Below are positions 1 through 11,038 of a stretch of 64,000 nucleotides of DNA, in pieces. The translations under genes were made by a program, and so were the position numbers. The stretch's first letter is position 1. Each line of letters starts with the position of its first letter. The notes below the pieces were generated by a model. The model was not told the DNA's origin. It was given only the letters and a program-made list of their open reading frames with translations, and searched no databases. Source of the stretch: Himantopus leucocephalus (Eukaryota; Chordata; Aves; Charadriiformes; Recurvirostridae); the NCBI GenBank assembly GCA_003993805.1, contig RSEF01000014.1, positions 4,985,531 to 5,049,530 on the forward strand, in the 5' to 3' direction.

Positions 1-761
1 CTCTTTTTTTTTTTTTTTTTCCGCCCCGCGCTGCTCAAGTCAGTTAAATTGATACATTTCCTAACAAAATTGAAGTGCTTTGTGCTGCCAGCGGAAAGCC
101 TGGTGACCCTGCGCGGCCCACCGAGCAGCCAAAACGAGTTGATGGATCCATTAGGCCGCGCAGAATGCCTTCCCCCTCTGCCTCCGCTCCTGAGTGACAC
201 TGTAAATCTGAACCAATTTCAGTCCCTAATCATCATTACAAACCCCTCCACTGTTCATTTATTACTCTACAATTCTAATACAGCACATGACTGGGTCAGC
301 GCGCGGGGAGCCGGCGCGGCTGCGGAGACAGGCTTAAAGAGACCATAATCCTTCCTGGGTTTTATCAGGGAAGCAAACCTGATTTGGCCCCCCCCGGGTC
401 CCCGCACGCTGCCCCCCGCCTCTGGTCCAGCCATCAGATGATGTCTGTCTGCCTGGGCTGGTGATGGGGAGCTTGGGCTTCGGAGCCGGGGGGGCAGAGG
501 GGAGGCACACATGTGTGGGATGCGGGAATCAGAGCACGCCATGTGAACCCCACAAGGGATGGGGTGCTGCGGGAGGGCTGGCACGGCCGCTCCCTCGGCT
601 ATGGGATGCTGGAACCCTGCAGCCGCGCAAAACAGCTGCGCAAAGCGGATATTTCTGTAGGCGAGGAGCTGGCACGTGCCTGGGAAGGACCATGAGGTTG
701 GAGGATGCTGTGAACTGGGAGTTCTTTGAGGTTCTCCATCAGTTTGGATTAACTAAAGGCC
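1..761. other. Non-genic DNA, opening with a poly-T tract
   Basis: The window opens with a run of 17 T at 4-20. Positions 30-300 are mixed-composition unique sequence with an AT-rich part near 200-290 that could belong to a regulatory element cut by the window edge. Positions 380-660 are GC-rich. A 99-codon open frame at 49-348 and a 155-codon frame at 461-928 have no recognisable domain, and the second runs into a CR1 repeat, so neither is called as a gene. Confidence 0.6.
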
Positions 762-911
762 ACCTCCATCTCCCTGGAGGTGTTCAAGGCCAGGTTGGAC
801 GGGGCTTGGAGCAACCTGGGCTGGTGGGAGGTGTCCCTGCCCAGGGCAGGGGGGTGTGGAACTCAATGATCTTCAAGGTCCCTTCCCACCTAAACCATTC
901 TATGATTCTAT
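762..911 (+). mobile_element. CR1 LINE 3' end, 5'-truncated
   Basis: This is the terminal part of a CR1 non-LTR retrotransposon in plus orientation. The sequence runs through the typical 3' UTR phrases (ggaggtgttcaaggccagg, then a gggcagggg block, then aaggtcccttcccacc) and ends in ttctatgattctat, the octamer-like tail that CR1 uses in place of poly(A). Only about 150 bases remain, as expected for the usual severe 5' truncation of CR1 insertions. It has no coding capacity. The upstream boundary is approximate, because similarity fades around 760. Confidence 0.93.
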
Positions 912-2579
912 CATCTTGTTGGAGCTGAAAAGCCTCAGTGGACGTCCCTGCAGGGATGGGTCCTCCGGGTGGAGGCTGGTAGGGAGGCTGGTGGGACACA
1001 GGTGATGCCAGCTCACGGCTGCTTCCCACCTGGCCGTCCCTGCCCCGACAGCCCCAGAGGTGCCACCCTGCTCCTGCAGGCTCGGTGAGACCTCATCCCG
1101 GCTGCTGGCTTCCAGCATGGAGAGGGGATGCTTGATTGAGTGCTTGACCTGCTAAGTGTGTTTGCGTGCCTGGATCGAAGACTTTTCCAACGGGCTGCCG
1201 AAGAATTTATTTATTTGATTTGATCTGACTGATTTTTTATTTTTTTTTCTGCCTTTTTAGCAACATGCCTATCAACATCTTTGTAGGTGTGGAAGCAATT
1301 GAAGAATTTAAAAGCACACACAGTAAATAGTCAGATTGATGGCATGATCGGACATGACTTGCTGGCACCTGGCATTGCTTTGGGTGAAACCAGCAGTGGC
1401 TGGGGCACTTGCTGCTGGAGCAGGACGTGTCACATGCGGGGACAGGCTGCTCCTGTGTGGGAAATGGGCTGGAGGACCAGGATAAAAGGGGGTGAGCAGG
1501 GTGCAGGCACCAAGAGTCCTGAGTCTAATCAGAGGCTGACCCGGAGGGTACAGAACTAAGAAACTTGTGGCTGAAGTGTCCACTCTCTTCCCAGAGTGGG
1601 GGCTTTACCTGTGGGGGCGTTTCTATGGAGGGTTACGTCCCTGTTTGATGGGACAAAGGGGCAAGAACAACAGCCTTGCAAAGAGCTGTGATGGTCAAAC
1701 CCCTCTTTGCAACTTGGTCCTTCAATAAAAGCCTGGGTAGCAAGTCTGGACCTCATGGGAAAGACCGGTGCCTTCGTTGGGATGCCAAAACCCGAGCTCC
1801 CGCCTGAGGATCTGCCTGTACGCTCAGGAGGATGTCACACTCCAGAAAGTGTCAGTTTTTCTGCCGGTGACAACCAAAGTGGGTCTTTTTCTACAGCTCA
1901 TGTGCCAGACGTGCGTTTCGCTTTCTGCTACAGGGTCCCAGGCTGGAGGTCAGCCTCGTCTGGCAGGGAGACGTGACGGCTGCCCAACCGCGCCAGGGCC
2001 AACCAACCTGTCAGCCCCGAACGGCACGGCCGCCGCAGCTGCCTCTTACGCTCACAGCAAAACTTCCCAAAGTTTCCTCTGCCCACAGCCCTCATTAAGA
2101 GCAGCAGCAGAGATCGCAGTAAAAATGAAACAGCATTTAAAAATATGTATTTGAAAGAGCAGCCCTGGAGCCAAAGGAGGTTGGTCGCTGGGTTTCCTGG
2201 GGGGGATTTGGCCAGGGTCGAGCAACTCTTTGCTTGAAAAAGGTTCTTGGTGTTCTGCACCTCCTGTCTTAGCCCCAAATCAGCGCTGGGGCAGGACCAC
2301 TTTGTTTCCAGGCCAGAGAGGAGAGCGGAGGCGGAGAGGAGAGATGGCACTGCTCCCTGCAGGCAATGACCATGTTTTTTAGGAAGGTCTCCGTTCAAGT
2401 CCTTACCAGGTCAATCCACTGTTGAATCGCCCTCTCCCCATCGCTCTCATGTACAGAGATTTCTGTGGACCGGAGCCAAGCGCTGGTCCTGTGACGCAGC
2501 TCCCGTACGTCAGTGTGTTGGCCCTCAGCGTTTCCTCTCTGTTTACAGCCCGTCGGATGCCTCTCAATCCGCACTGTTG
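912..2579. other. Unique non-genic DNA
   Basis: No gene, RNA or strong repeat is visible. A T-rich stretch lies at about 1200-1256. The part near 2085-2155 is AT-rich with A/T runs and could be a small regulatory element. Overlapping open frames on both strands (for example 1768-2154 plus and 1928-2398 minus) contradict each other and carry no domain. Confidence 0.55.
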
Positions 2580-2830
2580 TTAATGCTCATATCTAAGGCA
2601 GTCCGGATTAGTTTCTCAAGTAGCATTTTGCGAGAATCAATATCAAATGCTTTGCTGAAGTCTAGATGCGTTACATCTTCTGTAAGGCCTTTCATCCACT
2701 AATTTTGTGATTTGATCCAAAAAAAAAAAAAAAAGCTATCAAGTTGGTCTGGCATGACTTGTTCTTTATAAACCAATGTTGTTTATTGCTTGTGATTCGG
2801 TTATCCTCTAGGTGCTTTCAAACACGCGCC
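2580..2830 (-). mobile_element. Ancient CR1/L3-like LINE reverse transcriptase fragment
   Basis: On the minus strand this stretch reads as a decayed piece of a non-LTR reverse transcriptase. Reading down from about 2822, one frame gives KHLEDNRITSN followed by QHWFIKNKSCQTNLIA, the finger-region signature of CR1/L3-clade enzymes. After a frameshift and a poly(A/T) interruption, another frame gives LDFSKAFD at 2642-2665, which carries the conserved aspartate of RT block A, followed by RKMLLEKL. Stops and frameshifts make it a dead relic. The decay is much greater than in the 3'-tail CR1 copies elsewhere in the window, so the insertion is probably old. Whether it belongs to CR1, L3 or another clade needs a library search. 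Confidence 0.85.
2719..2734 (+). repeat. Poly(A) tract, 16 A
   Basis: This uninterrupted run of 16 A sits inside the reverse-transcriptase relic and separates its two recognisable motifs. It is probably a replication-slippage expansion within the old element, since no insertion flanks are visible. Confidence 0.9.
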
Positions 2831-5757
2831 AAACAGCCTATTAATGCCTTCTGTGACACTCTGGGTTTGACGAAACCCCACCGAACCTGCTGCTCGCACA
2901 ACTGGGTTCAAGCACAGCTCGCCGGCAGCTGCTGGGACATATGTTCGCCGTGCACACCAAGGGCCTGATTCATCTCTCACACCGACGTAAGGCAGGAGTA
3001 AGTCAGCTCAGCGGTGGGCTCGAGCATCCAGAGGCAGGTTTGATGCAGCAGATGTTGTGTTGCTGTTGCAGGCAGTATTCCTGAGCTTGCTTTTACCTGC
3101 TGTTTCCCACCGTGACCCTCAGGATCAGACGTAAGGGTTTCTCTTGGGGCAGTGGGGTGGGAATTGCTGGCTACGTCATCAGTGTTTTATGCCGCTCAAC
3201 TGGACGGTCCAAACCTTTGGGTGACTGGTTCAGATTCTAGTGTAAAGGCATTTGGGCTGTGTCCAAAACAGTCCTGGTAGAGTGCCTGCTGCAGAAAACA
3301 TGAGGATAAATACTTTGCAGCAGCGTGTTAGCGTTTGAGTCTGCTCTGGTCATGAAAGTATAGCCCTGGTGCTTCCTATAGCATAGCCTCGCGCCTGGTC
3401 CCGACCCCCTTCCTCTTCTGGGGGGGTCTCATTCGATTCCAGGGGCCGCTCACCTGGTGGTGATGATGCTGATGCGCTGTGCTGTGCCCATGTTATCCCA
3501 GGGACTCTCTGAACAGAGTCATTGGATCGTGTCTTGGCATTGCCAAGACCAAGGGCACCCTCCCCTCCCTGATTTCAGTGGAGCGAAGATCACGGCCAAG
3601 ATGCTGAAAGAGCCCAAGAGGTACCGCAGCTTCTAGGTTGCATTAGCTATGTTTCCACTGCCTACGGAGCTCTGCTGCTGTATAAATAATGGAGCTGACA
3701 CAGCACCTTCTGGGATATGTTTTCTACAGTTTCATAAGACCTTCAGTAACTGCCCGATGGTGCCTCGGCACAGCCAACCTCCCCGTGATCTATAACGCTG
3801 ACAGCTCAGGAGGCTTTTGAGGGATACGGCATACAAGAGTGAATTTCCAAGGTATTGCATGGGCTTGGGGTTGTATTGCTCCCTGCTGACTCCCAGGGCT
3901 CATGCAGGGCTGCAATACTCTGAAAATTAACTCCTTTATGGCGTGACGCTCAAAACACGCAGCCCAGGGGAGAACGGGAGGGATCCAGCCCGGTGGGACT
4001 GGTTGCGGCAGATGCTGCTGGTGTAGCCTGCTGGCCAAGGAGCATTGCTCCAGCTGACAGTGCGGCTCTGGCGCAGTCCCCCAAAGCCCACTACGGCTCA
4101 CGGTTAAGCCAAGGAAAAGATTAATGGGACTTGTTGTAATCTCTTCTGGCATCCCGAGAGATTAAAATAGTTTGTTTCACTGCTGGAGCATAATCTTGAG
4201 AAGGGGAGAATTAGCCTAAGAAGGATCACGGTGAAGGGTCCTCAACAGTGTGATTCAGAAAGTTCAGCTGACCCAGGGCGTAGATGGTCCTACTCTAGTC
4301 GAAAATAGACTGTGAACCAAACCACTTATTCCTCTTGCTCCCCCTCAGCGGCTGGGACTTTGGATGGATTTCAAGGAAACAAAAGGCAAACAAAAAACCC
4401 ATCCATGGGCACAAGGAGTCTTTAAAAATGGAGACAGCTCTGCAAAGCTCAGAAACAGATGGCTTTTCCATGCATTTTCCCTCAGACCTGCACTTTCTGC
4501 TTAGGAAGAAGGGTGCCTTGCGTTCAAGCCAAGCTTATCCAGAAAGACCAGGAGCCTTTCAGAGACCATGAATTTCTGGAAGGGAAAATCTTTTGCATTT
4601 ATGGACACCAGCACATCCAAGTGTTGCATGACAATGGCAAGCAATAACCAGCGTCTCGCCCTATAAAACAGACGTGAGGGAATGGTAATATGACCTTCAT
4701 TCATCGTTAACAGCGTTTATCATGCGTTAGACCCCCAAACCGTCTCTTAAGGTCATCCTTTTCCCAGTGGAAGGTCTTGCCTGCCATTGTAGGCATTGGT
4801 GCGGGCTATTTCAACACCTCGATCTCGAAGCTGCTTGCGAGGCTGGAGCTCTCAACGGGTGGTGGTGGAAATGCAGCGGGTGATGAGGGCGAGCACGGGG
4901 ATCTCCCTCGGAGCAAGAGTCGGCGAGTGCGGAGCCCAAGAGGGAGCTGCAGAGCGTTTAACACGACCAAATTAACCCCCGTGGACAGCCGAACACTTGT
5001 TTACACAGCAGAGAAAAGCAGAGATGGAAATTTATGGTGTCACTAAAAGAACTTCTCACCTGGAGTACAGAGAAGAGGAAAGAGATAGCAATATTTCCCA
5101 CAGAAAGGAGGAAGAAAAGCTCTTAACAAATCAATACCCTTATTTAGTCAATAAACCCACAAAACAACCCCTCCAGGGGATAAACATGGAGAAAATTCAC
5201 AGCTTGCAAACAGGCAGGCTCCAATTCTGGCCTTTGACAAGGCAGCGGCAGTAAATGCGCTCGTCTCTCTTGGTCGCAGGGAGTTCAGCGCAGGGCTGGT
5301 CTTTCGGGAGCGCGCGGGGCCGGGGGAGGCCGCGGGCTGAAGCTGCGCACCTGGGAGTGCGAGCGAAGAGGTGAAGGGTCTCAGGAGCACCCCATGGCGA
5401 GGAGGAGCCCATTAATTTGGGTTAACGTCTCTTCTCGGCGTGGTGCATCGAGCACCGCTGGCTTCGGGGCTGTTATGCTGGGGAATGGGAAGGAGGAGCA
5501 GGGTCCGGGCGAGGATGCTGCAGGCAGGCTGGGAGCATGCTTAGGGCAAACCTCCGCAAGAAATGCACGAAATTGCTCTCAGCAGCGGCTCAACAACACG
5601 CCCGGCAGAGGTGCAGAGGCACCTTAGCTTATAAAGAAGTTTGCAGGGCTGCGGGTTTCCAGCAGCCAACAGCTGGAGTCGGAAACTCATGACATGGCCC
5701 TACGATGTGCAAGATGTTAAAGAAATTAATTTGAAATGCTTTCTTTTTTTTTCCCCT
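2831..5757. other. Unique non-genic DNA
   Basis: About 2.9 kb without a supportable gene. Composition alternates between GC-moderate stretches and short AT-richer ones such as 4120-4200 and 4300-4460. A small CpG-dense patch occurs around 5270-5350, containing gcgcgcggggccggggg, but it is too short to call a promoter island. Short open frames exist on both strands without domains. Confidence 0.5.
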
Positions 5758-5780
5758 AAATATATATATATATATATATT
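5758..5780 (+). repeat. (AT)n microsatellite
   Basis: About ten AT dinucleotides form a perfect tract, preceded by a T run and followed by an AT-rich stretch. It is likely to vary in length between individuals. Confidence 0.9.
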
Positions 5781-8059
5781 TATTTTTGCTTAGCCTGCAG
5801 GCTTTACATCTTCAAGTTTTTCTCTCTAACCATGAACTAGACATTTGCTTGGAAGAAATCCAAATTGTTCTCTTATTCACAAGATTTCAAAGGCCGGAGC
5901 TTCAGGAAGAGCCGCCTCTGTCATTACAAGCGCTCATGGTAGAGTCCCAGGAGCTGCTACAGCAGAAATACAGCCGAGCAGCACCGCGGCGCGGACTCCC
6001 AGCACCTTGCAGAGGTATCCACCACCCTTCAGCAGCATGAGCACTGGATACCAGTTATCCCCAAACAAGTAAAATCAAGGCTTTTGTAGCAGTTTTGTTC
6101 CATCACAAATGAGCCTGTGGTCCTTTTGAATATGTCTTCTCTTTCTCTCCTCAGCCCAGGTCCCTGCAAACCCAACTGCTTGTGCTAGACCTGGGAGAAG
6201 ACACTGACCACAGGAGCCAGCAGGGAACAAATGTAAGTCCCGTATGTTTTGGGCCGATGTTGTCTGAGATACACAGATAAATGCATTAGTCCTTGACCAG
6301 ACACTGCAGAAGCCGATCAGCATTAATCCTACCTCGGTTAACTCATCCTTACCTTCCATAAGAGGCGTCCCAGCTAGAGAGGAGAAGAGGGTATTGCAAA
6401 CCACTGAGAAGGGGTAGCTCTGTTATCACATCGCACAGACCCCTGTGGCTTAGGGATGACAAATTCTGCCTCTCAGCTGAGCTTTGCTGGGACCAGCAGC
6501 TGTGTGGAAGGCACGCTGCACCCTGGGGCTGTACCACTGAGATGCTCAGCCATGCCGACAGCCATGGGTGATGCCTCCATCCGTTGAAAGGATCAGACCA
6601 TGGGACTGCATGCTGGCTCTGCTGGCCGTGCAGCATCTCTCCTTTCTACGGAGAACGTGAAGCTGAAATAGAAACTTTGGGCTAGAGTTTGCAGGCGACA
6701 TTTTGGGTGGAAAACTGGAGGAATTCAAACAAAGCCAATGGCTTTCCATAGTGGTATCCGAGACCTCCATGACCTGATGGAGCAGAGAATTATTTCCTTC
6801 AGGGTCTATGATTTTCTCCACAACACAGTTGCAGACTGTAATGTGTGTTAAAAGGGAGACATCCTCAGTCAGGGCTCACCAATGTCGCTCCACTGAACTG
6901 CGAGATGCTCAGATTTATTCCAGCCAAGTCCTAGCCCAATATATATATTTCATGTTACATTTCATGTTTTTTTTTCTTCTCCTCTTTCCTCTGGTGCTGT
7001 TCACTACCCAGAGCATCCGTCAAGAAATGAAGCACTTGTTGGTGTACTATAGCACCTGTCCTCATGTGTTTTTGAGAAAGCTCGTGCTTGAAATGCAGCC
7101 AGAGGTTGAGCTGTAGGTAATGCCGCGCTGTTTTAGTTCAAATCTGGCTCCTAATTGCTTTTTGGAGCTGGACATTCACAGCTGGGAAAGCTCCTGCCTA
7201 ATCTTATTTATACTCTGACAGAATGTGTGAGTCCCGCTATACATTAGTGCTTGCTATCCTGGCTCCTTCCAAGAGCCCGGGAAGTTTTCAGACTCCCTTG
7301 GGTAAGGTTCAGCAGACCTGTACAGAGTTTAGAGATGGGGGGATCCAGGCATGGAAAGTTGTGCAGGAGAATTTGCACCCGAACCTGTCTGTTTTGGGTA
7401 CCTGGGTTTGCATCAGGAAGCTGCTGAGAAAAGTCACCAAGAAGTGGGGTGAGCTCTTCCTACGTTTGCAGAAGAGGTTCAGAAATTCAGGCAGGGATAA
7501 GTCATTTAACAAGTAGGCAAGTGGCTGCTTCTACTTTGGCGCAGATGTGAGGATGACTTTCATACCCGGGCTCTCTCAAGAAAGCCAGATGTCTCCAAAA
7601 TGAGTATCTGGCCTCAGCCACCTGCCTCCAAAACCCTGTCAGACCTTGGGTAGAGGGGCCAGACCCCAAGCTCAGCTCTGCTGGTAGATCCAGAGCATTT
7701 CTATCAAAATGCCATGATTTACAGCAGCACAGCTAGGATTGCGTCCAGGCCCCTGCCAGCTAATGCTCTAGTAATGGGATGCGAACGTGCTGGGGTAGGC
7801 AAGGAAGGGGGGGTGGGGAAGATAAAGGCACCTCAAATATGCCATATAGACAATCTGTGTTTCCTGAAAGAGAGACATCTGTATCTCTAAATTTAGAAAC
7901 GATACTCTCTTTCCAGCGGGTAATAAACCAGCAAGCGCTGCACATATTTTTTTCTATTTTGAATTCTGTTAACTGACAATTTAACCTAAAATCCCTCGTA
8001 TTTTCTACTTGTTCAGCTGTAAATAGAGACTGACAGTTTATTTTCAAACATCCTGCTTT
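5781..8059. other. Unique non-genic DNA
   Basis: No recognisable gene or repeat. Open frames at 6075-6404 (minus), 6808-7116 (plus) and 7223-7516 (plus) have no identifiable domain, and each has a competing frame on the other strand. Positions 6930-7010 are pyrimidine- and T-rich. Positions 7800-8050 are AT-richer. Confidence 0.5.
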
Positions 8060-8074
8060 AAAAAAAAAAAAAAA
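8060..8074 (+). repeat. Poly(A) tract, 15 A
   Basis: A simple A run follows an AT-rich segment. No retrotransposon body was recognised immediately upstream, so it is called only as a homopolymer. Confidence 0.85.
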
Positions 8075-8507
8075 GGACAACCAACCCCACAACCCACCAA
8101 CATTTGAAATAAATACTTATGGGTCCATGACAGACTACAGACGTGCAGTCAATGCTCCGCAGCAATCTCTTGGAGCTGTCACACTCCGTGATCGGTCTTT
8201 TACAAACACAAACACTGTTGATTTCTTATCAAATGTAAAACCTCCGCAGCTCTTTCGTAAATGGTTACCGCGAGCATGAAATCGACATTGTGAATCACAT
8301 GTGACACTGCCTTGTCTGCTTGTAATTGAGCTGCGCGGGGAAGGCACCGGCACCGCGCCAGCCTCGCACGCACCCCGCTCCCCGGCACCCGGCGAGGAGG
8401 GAGGATGGATGAGCTTGGGCCGCCTGGGTGCTAGAGGGGGTGTTTTTTCTTCCTTATGTAGTGCACTAAATGCTCCATCCCGCCTGGGTGGTGGTTTCAG
8501 TTTCCGT

Positions 8508-8582
8508 GGGGTGGTCGTGGATGGGGTGCGGTTGGCTGGGGGTGTCTTTCTGCACCAGGGTGGGTTTGGGGTGGGAATGGGG
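8508..8582 (+). repeat. G-run-rich segment, G-quadruplex-prone
   Basis: Within about 75 bases there are at least seven runs of three to five G separated by short loops, all on the plus strand. This matches the general pattern of sequences able to form G-quadruplexes. It lies in a larger G/T-skewed interval (about 8400-8620). No gene start is associated, so any regulatory role is speculative. Confidence 0.55.
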
Positions 8583-9059
8583 TTTTCGGTGCTGCCTGGG
8601 CCATCCCGAGAGTGACGGAGGGGAAAGCGAGACTGGCGTGTTAGCAGGATCTCTTTCTGCCTAGGTACCCAAAATGCCACTGGGAAACCAGGAGTCTGTC
8701 TGGGTGTTGCTGGCAAACACCCCGGACAAAGCCCCATGTGTCCCAGTCCCGGGATCGGACCTGCCGGTGGGGCAGGATCCCCCCTCCAATGGCACTTGCG
8801 GTCTCTCTCCACTTCTGACCATGCAGTGGGGACACCATGGCACGTCCCGGCTGCTCAGTGCCTGCTCAGCTTGAACAGACGGAAGCCTTCATCCTCTCCC
8901 TTCCCAATCCCTGCCATGCCCCAAAGGAGTAATTGCCTGGGTTGAAGTGCCCCGGGTGTCCCCCCAGCACCCGGCTTCAGTCCTTTCTCTCCCACATTTG
9001 AGACATGAGGTGGAGCTGTTCTCTGAGCCTCCCCGTCTTTGGGTCCAACTGAACAACTC

Positions 9060-9420
9060 CAAAATATTCTCCTCTTTGCACAGACATATTACCTAGCTCG
9101 GATCAGTACAATCGGGGTGACTGGTTAAAATAAACCACAGAGATCCAACAGAGTTATGAAACATTTACATAGAAACATTTCCTGCATCTCTATCTATAAA
9201 TAAAACTATGTCCTATTAACCAGGAGGTGGAAGATGAGTAGAAATAGAGTGGTCTATCTATTTATATAATGATATAATCTATCTAAATAAAACTAATCTA
9301 TTTTTCATGCCATCTATTTCTCTAATCTAAAATATACTCGTTACCATGGAGCAATGATGTCACTAAAATGAATGACACCCATAAACGCAGACGAGCTGTA
9401 GTTATTCTGATGATCCAGGA
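9060..9420. promoter_or_regulatory. AT-rich island, possible conserved non-coding element
   Basis: The block is AT-rich and unique, with several tctatctat/atctat-like decayed tetranucleotide repeats (9190-9320) and TAAT- and GATA-type words. It stands out from GC-richer flanks. It may be a distal regulatory element or simply a degenerate TCTA microsatellite with AT-rich surroundings; the sequence alone does not decide. Confidence 0.3.
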
Positions 9421-9829
9421 CTTCTCTCTTTCCTCATTTGCTTAATTTTACACATGTGGCGAGTAGCTTGGAGCTAAACAGGATCACGCCAGCAGCAACC
9501 TGAGCAATGTTCTTGCTGACCGCAGACTCAGGGCCTCGCTCCATGATGTGTCCGCCTCCGTGTGATGTTGCGTGCACATGTGCGCCGTGGAGGTGCCTGT
9601 GCACATCCACCGAGAGAAGTGCAAGCTGACCGCCTTTCACAATTCATTACCGGCATTTGCTCAGTTCTGGGTAATTCCTGTTTAATTTATCATGTTCAGG
9701 AGCAGCGCAGGGTTGGGCGCTGTGTGTATTCTCCATTGCGAGAAGTTTAACTTAATGCAATGTTGCATTTAATTTATGGAACGCAGCCCGTTGCTATGGC
9801 ATTGAGCACATAAAAAAAAATCAATAAAT

Positions 9830-10080
9830 AAGTGAAATTGGTGTCAATGGGAATTTTGTACAAAGATGAGCGGTACAGTATGACTCTTCATTTAGAAAGG
9901 GGAAGATACAATTTCGTTCACCCTTTCTGGATGCAGTTTAACCCCCTCCTCTTTGGAGAGGTGCATTTCCTGACCAAGAGTTATGTCTGTTTTGATTTCG
10001 TTAAGAATAACAAAAAATGTTTTCCTTTTGCTGGATTTATTGAGACCTTGGGCATTCCAGGACAGGATTTTCATACTCAA
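9830..10080 (-). mobile_element. L1-type LINE endonuclease relic (ORF2 amino end)
   Basis: Reading down from an ATG at 10074, the minus strand encodes MKILSWNAQGLNKSSKRK, then a region ending GQEMHLSKEEG, then VKLHPERVNEIVSSPF before a stop at 9892. This matches the start of the apurinic-type endonuclease domain of L1/Tx1-clade ORF2 proteins. The family motifs WNxxGLN (catalytic Asn) and QExHL (catalytic Glu) are both recognisable at the usual spacing. After a frameshift, similarity seems to continue weakly to about 9830. The rest of ORF2 (remaining endonuclease, reverse transcriptase) and any ORF1 are absent, so it is a fragment. Bird genomes are dominated by CR1, and L1-type copies are scarce and old, which makes the copy noteworthy. 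L1 versus Tx1 assignment is uncertain. Confidence 0.8.
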
Positions 10081-10148
10081 GACTAGAACTTACAGTCTAG
10101 AGCATCCAAAGGAAATGAAGTTGTGTATCAGTATGACATACGCGTTTG

Positions 10149-10330
10149 TGGGAAAGTCCTTTGAAATGCAAATAGTGGTTATTTGGTGAGCCAGGCAGAC
10201 TGAAGTAAATAGGAATTCTTCAGTATACAGGATCCACACACAGGGATGAAAAAAAAAAGATCCATCTGGTCAAAAATGGCAAGATGTTGTGTCCTGTTGG
10301 TGTGCCCTGTTTGTATGGGGTTGCCCACAA
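10149..10330 (+). repeat. Tandem duplication, copy 1
   Basis: This 182-base unit is followed, after a single N, by a nearly identical copy at 10332-10514. The copies differ by a few substitutions and by one base in an internal A run (10 A here, 11 A in copy 2). Each unit contains an ATGCAAAT octamer word and the A run. No protein is recognised. Confidence 0.95.
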
Positions 10331-10331
10331 N

Positions 10332-10514
10332 TGGGAAAGTCCTTTGAAATGCAAATAGTGGTTATTTGGTGAGCCAGGCAGACTGAAGTAAATAGGAATT
10401 CTTCAGTATACAGGATCCACATACAGGGCTGAAAAAAAAAAATATCCATCTGGTCAAAAATGGCAAGATGTTGTGTCCTGTTGTTGTGCCCTGTTTGTAT
10501 GGGGTTGCCCACAA
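10332..10514 (+). repeat. Tandem duplication, copy 2
   Basis: This is the second copy of the unit beginning at 10149, starting directly after the N at 10331. The near-identity and the N exactly at the junction suggest either a recent tandem duplication or an assembly artefact in which two haplotype or read-end versions were placed side by side. Confidence 0.95.
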
Positions 10515-10652
10515 GGTCACCTCGCCTCCACAAGGTGTTCTTAAATCAGACAGTAATTCAGCAGTGTCGCATGGGGTTTTGTCTATGCAAATATCAGAGC
10601 AAAAATCTAAGTGTGAAAAGCAAACCTCCCCCCGCAAAATCTCGAAATCCAA

Positions 10653-10684
10653 TTTTTTTNAATTTTTTTTTTTTTTTTTTTTTT
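10653..10684 (+). repeat. Poly(T) tract with an unresolved base
   Basis: Seven T, an N at 10660, AA, then 22 T. It could be the tail of a minus-strand retrosequence, but no body was recognised on the expected side. The N shows that sequencing had trouble with the homopolymer. Confidence 0.85.
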
Positions 10685-11038
10685 GCAACATCATCAGTCA
10701 GAGAATTTAAACAGGCTCAAGTTAAAAATGGAGTTATGTCGATTGTGGTGGGAAGTGGATATACAGCTGTGGCCATATTAGCTGCCAAAGTATCGCTGCA
10801 TTGGGATCCAGAGAGTGACAATCCCACAGGAAGGGTGGATACGCGGGGAAGCAAAGCCTTACACATAGACCTTTTAAATAGAACCAGAATTACAGAAATC
10901 CCCATAGCTATCCAAGATCGCCATTTCTTGCCTTCTGGGCAGCAGCTTCACCAGCTTTTAATGAATTACCCAAGTGTGACAAACGTTTGCACTTCTCTTC
11001 CCTTTGCCATAGAGCAGCAGGAGAATTTGGGCAGGTGA
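10685..11038 (+). other. Unrecognised open stretch
   Basis: About 350 bases downstream of the poly-T tract stay open in one plus frame, ending with a stop at 11036-11038. The translated text shows no motif I recognise. There is no credible start of its own, since the frame is open only through the poly-T and the duplicated region, and no clear splice context. Chance openness is the simplest reading. A degraded transposon coding segment or an exon of an unknown transcript remain possible. Confidence 0.25.

Noticed and set aside
8135..8812. 225-codon minus-strand open frame
   Set aside because: Proline-rich translation of a G-rich plus strand. No domain; the skewed composition explains the openness.
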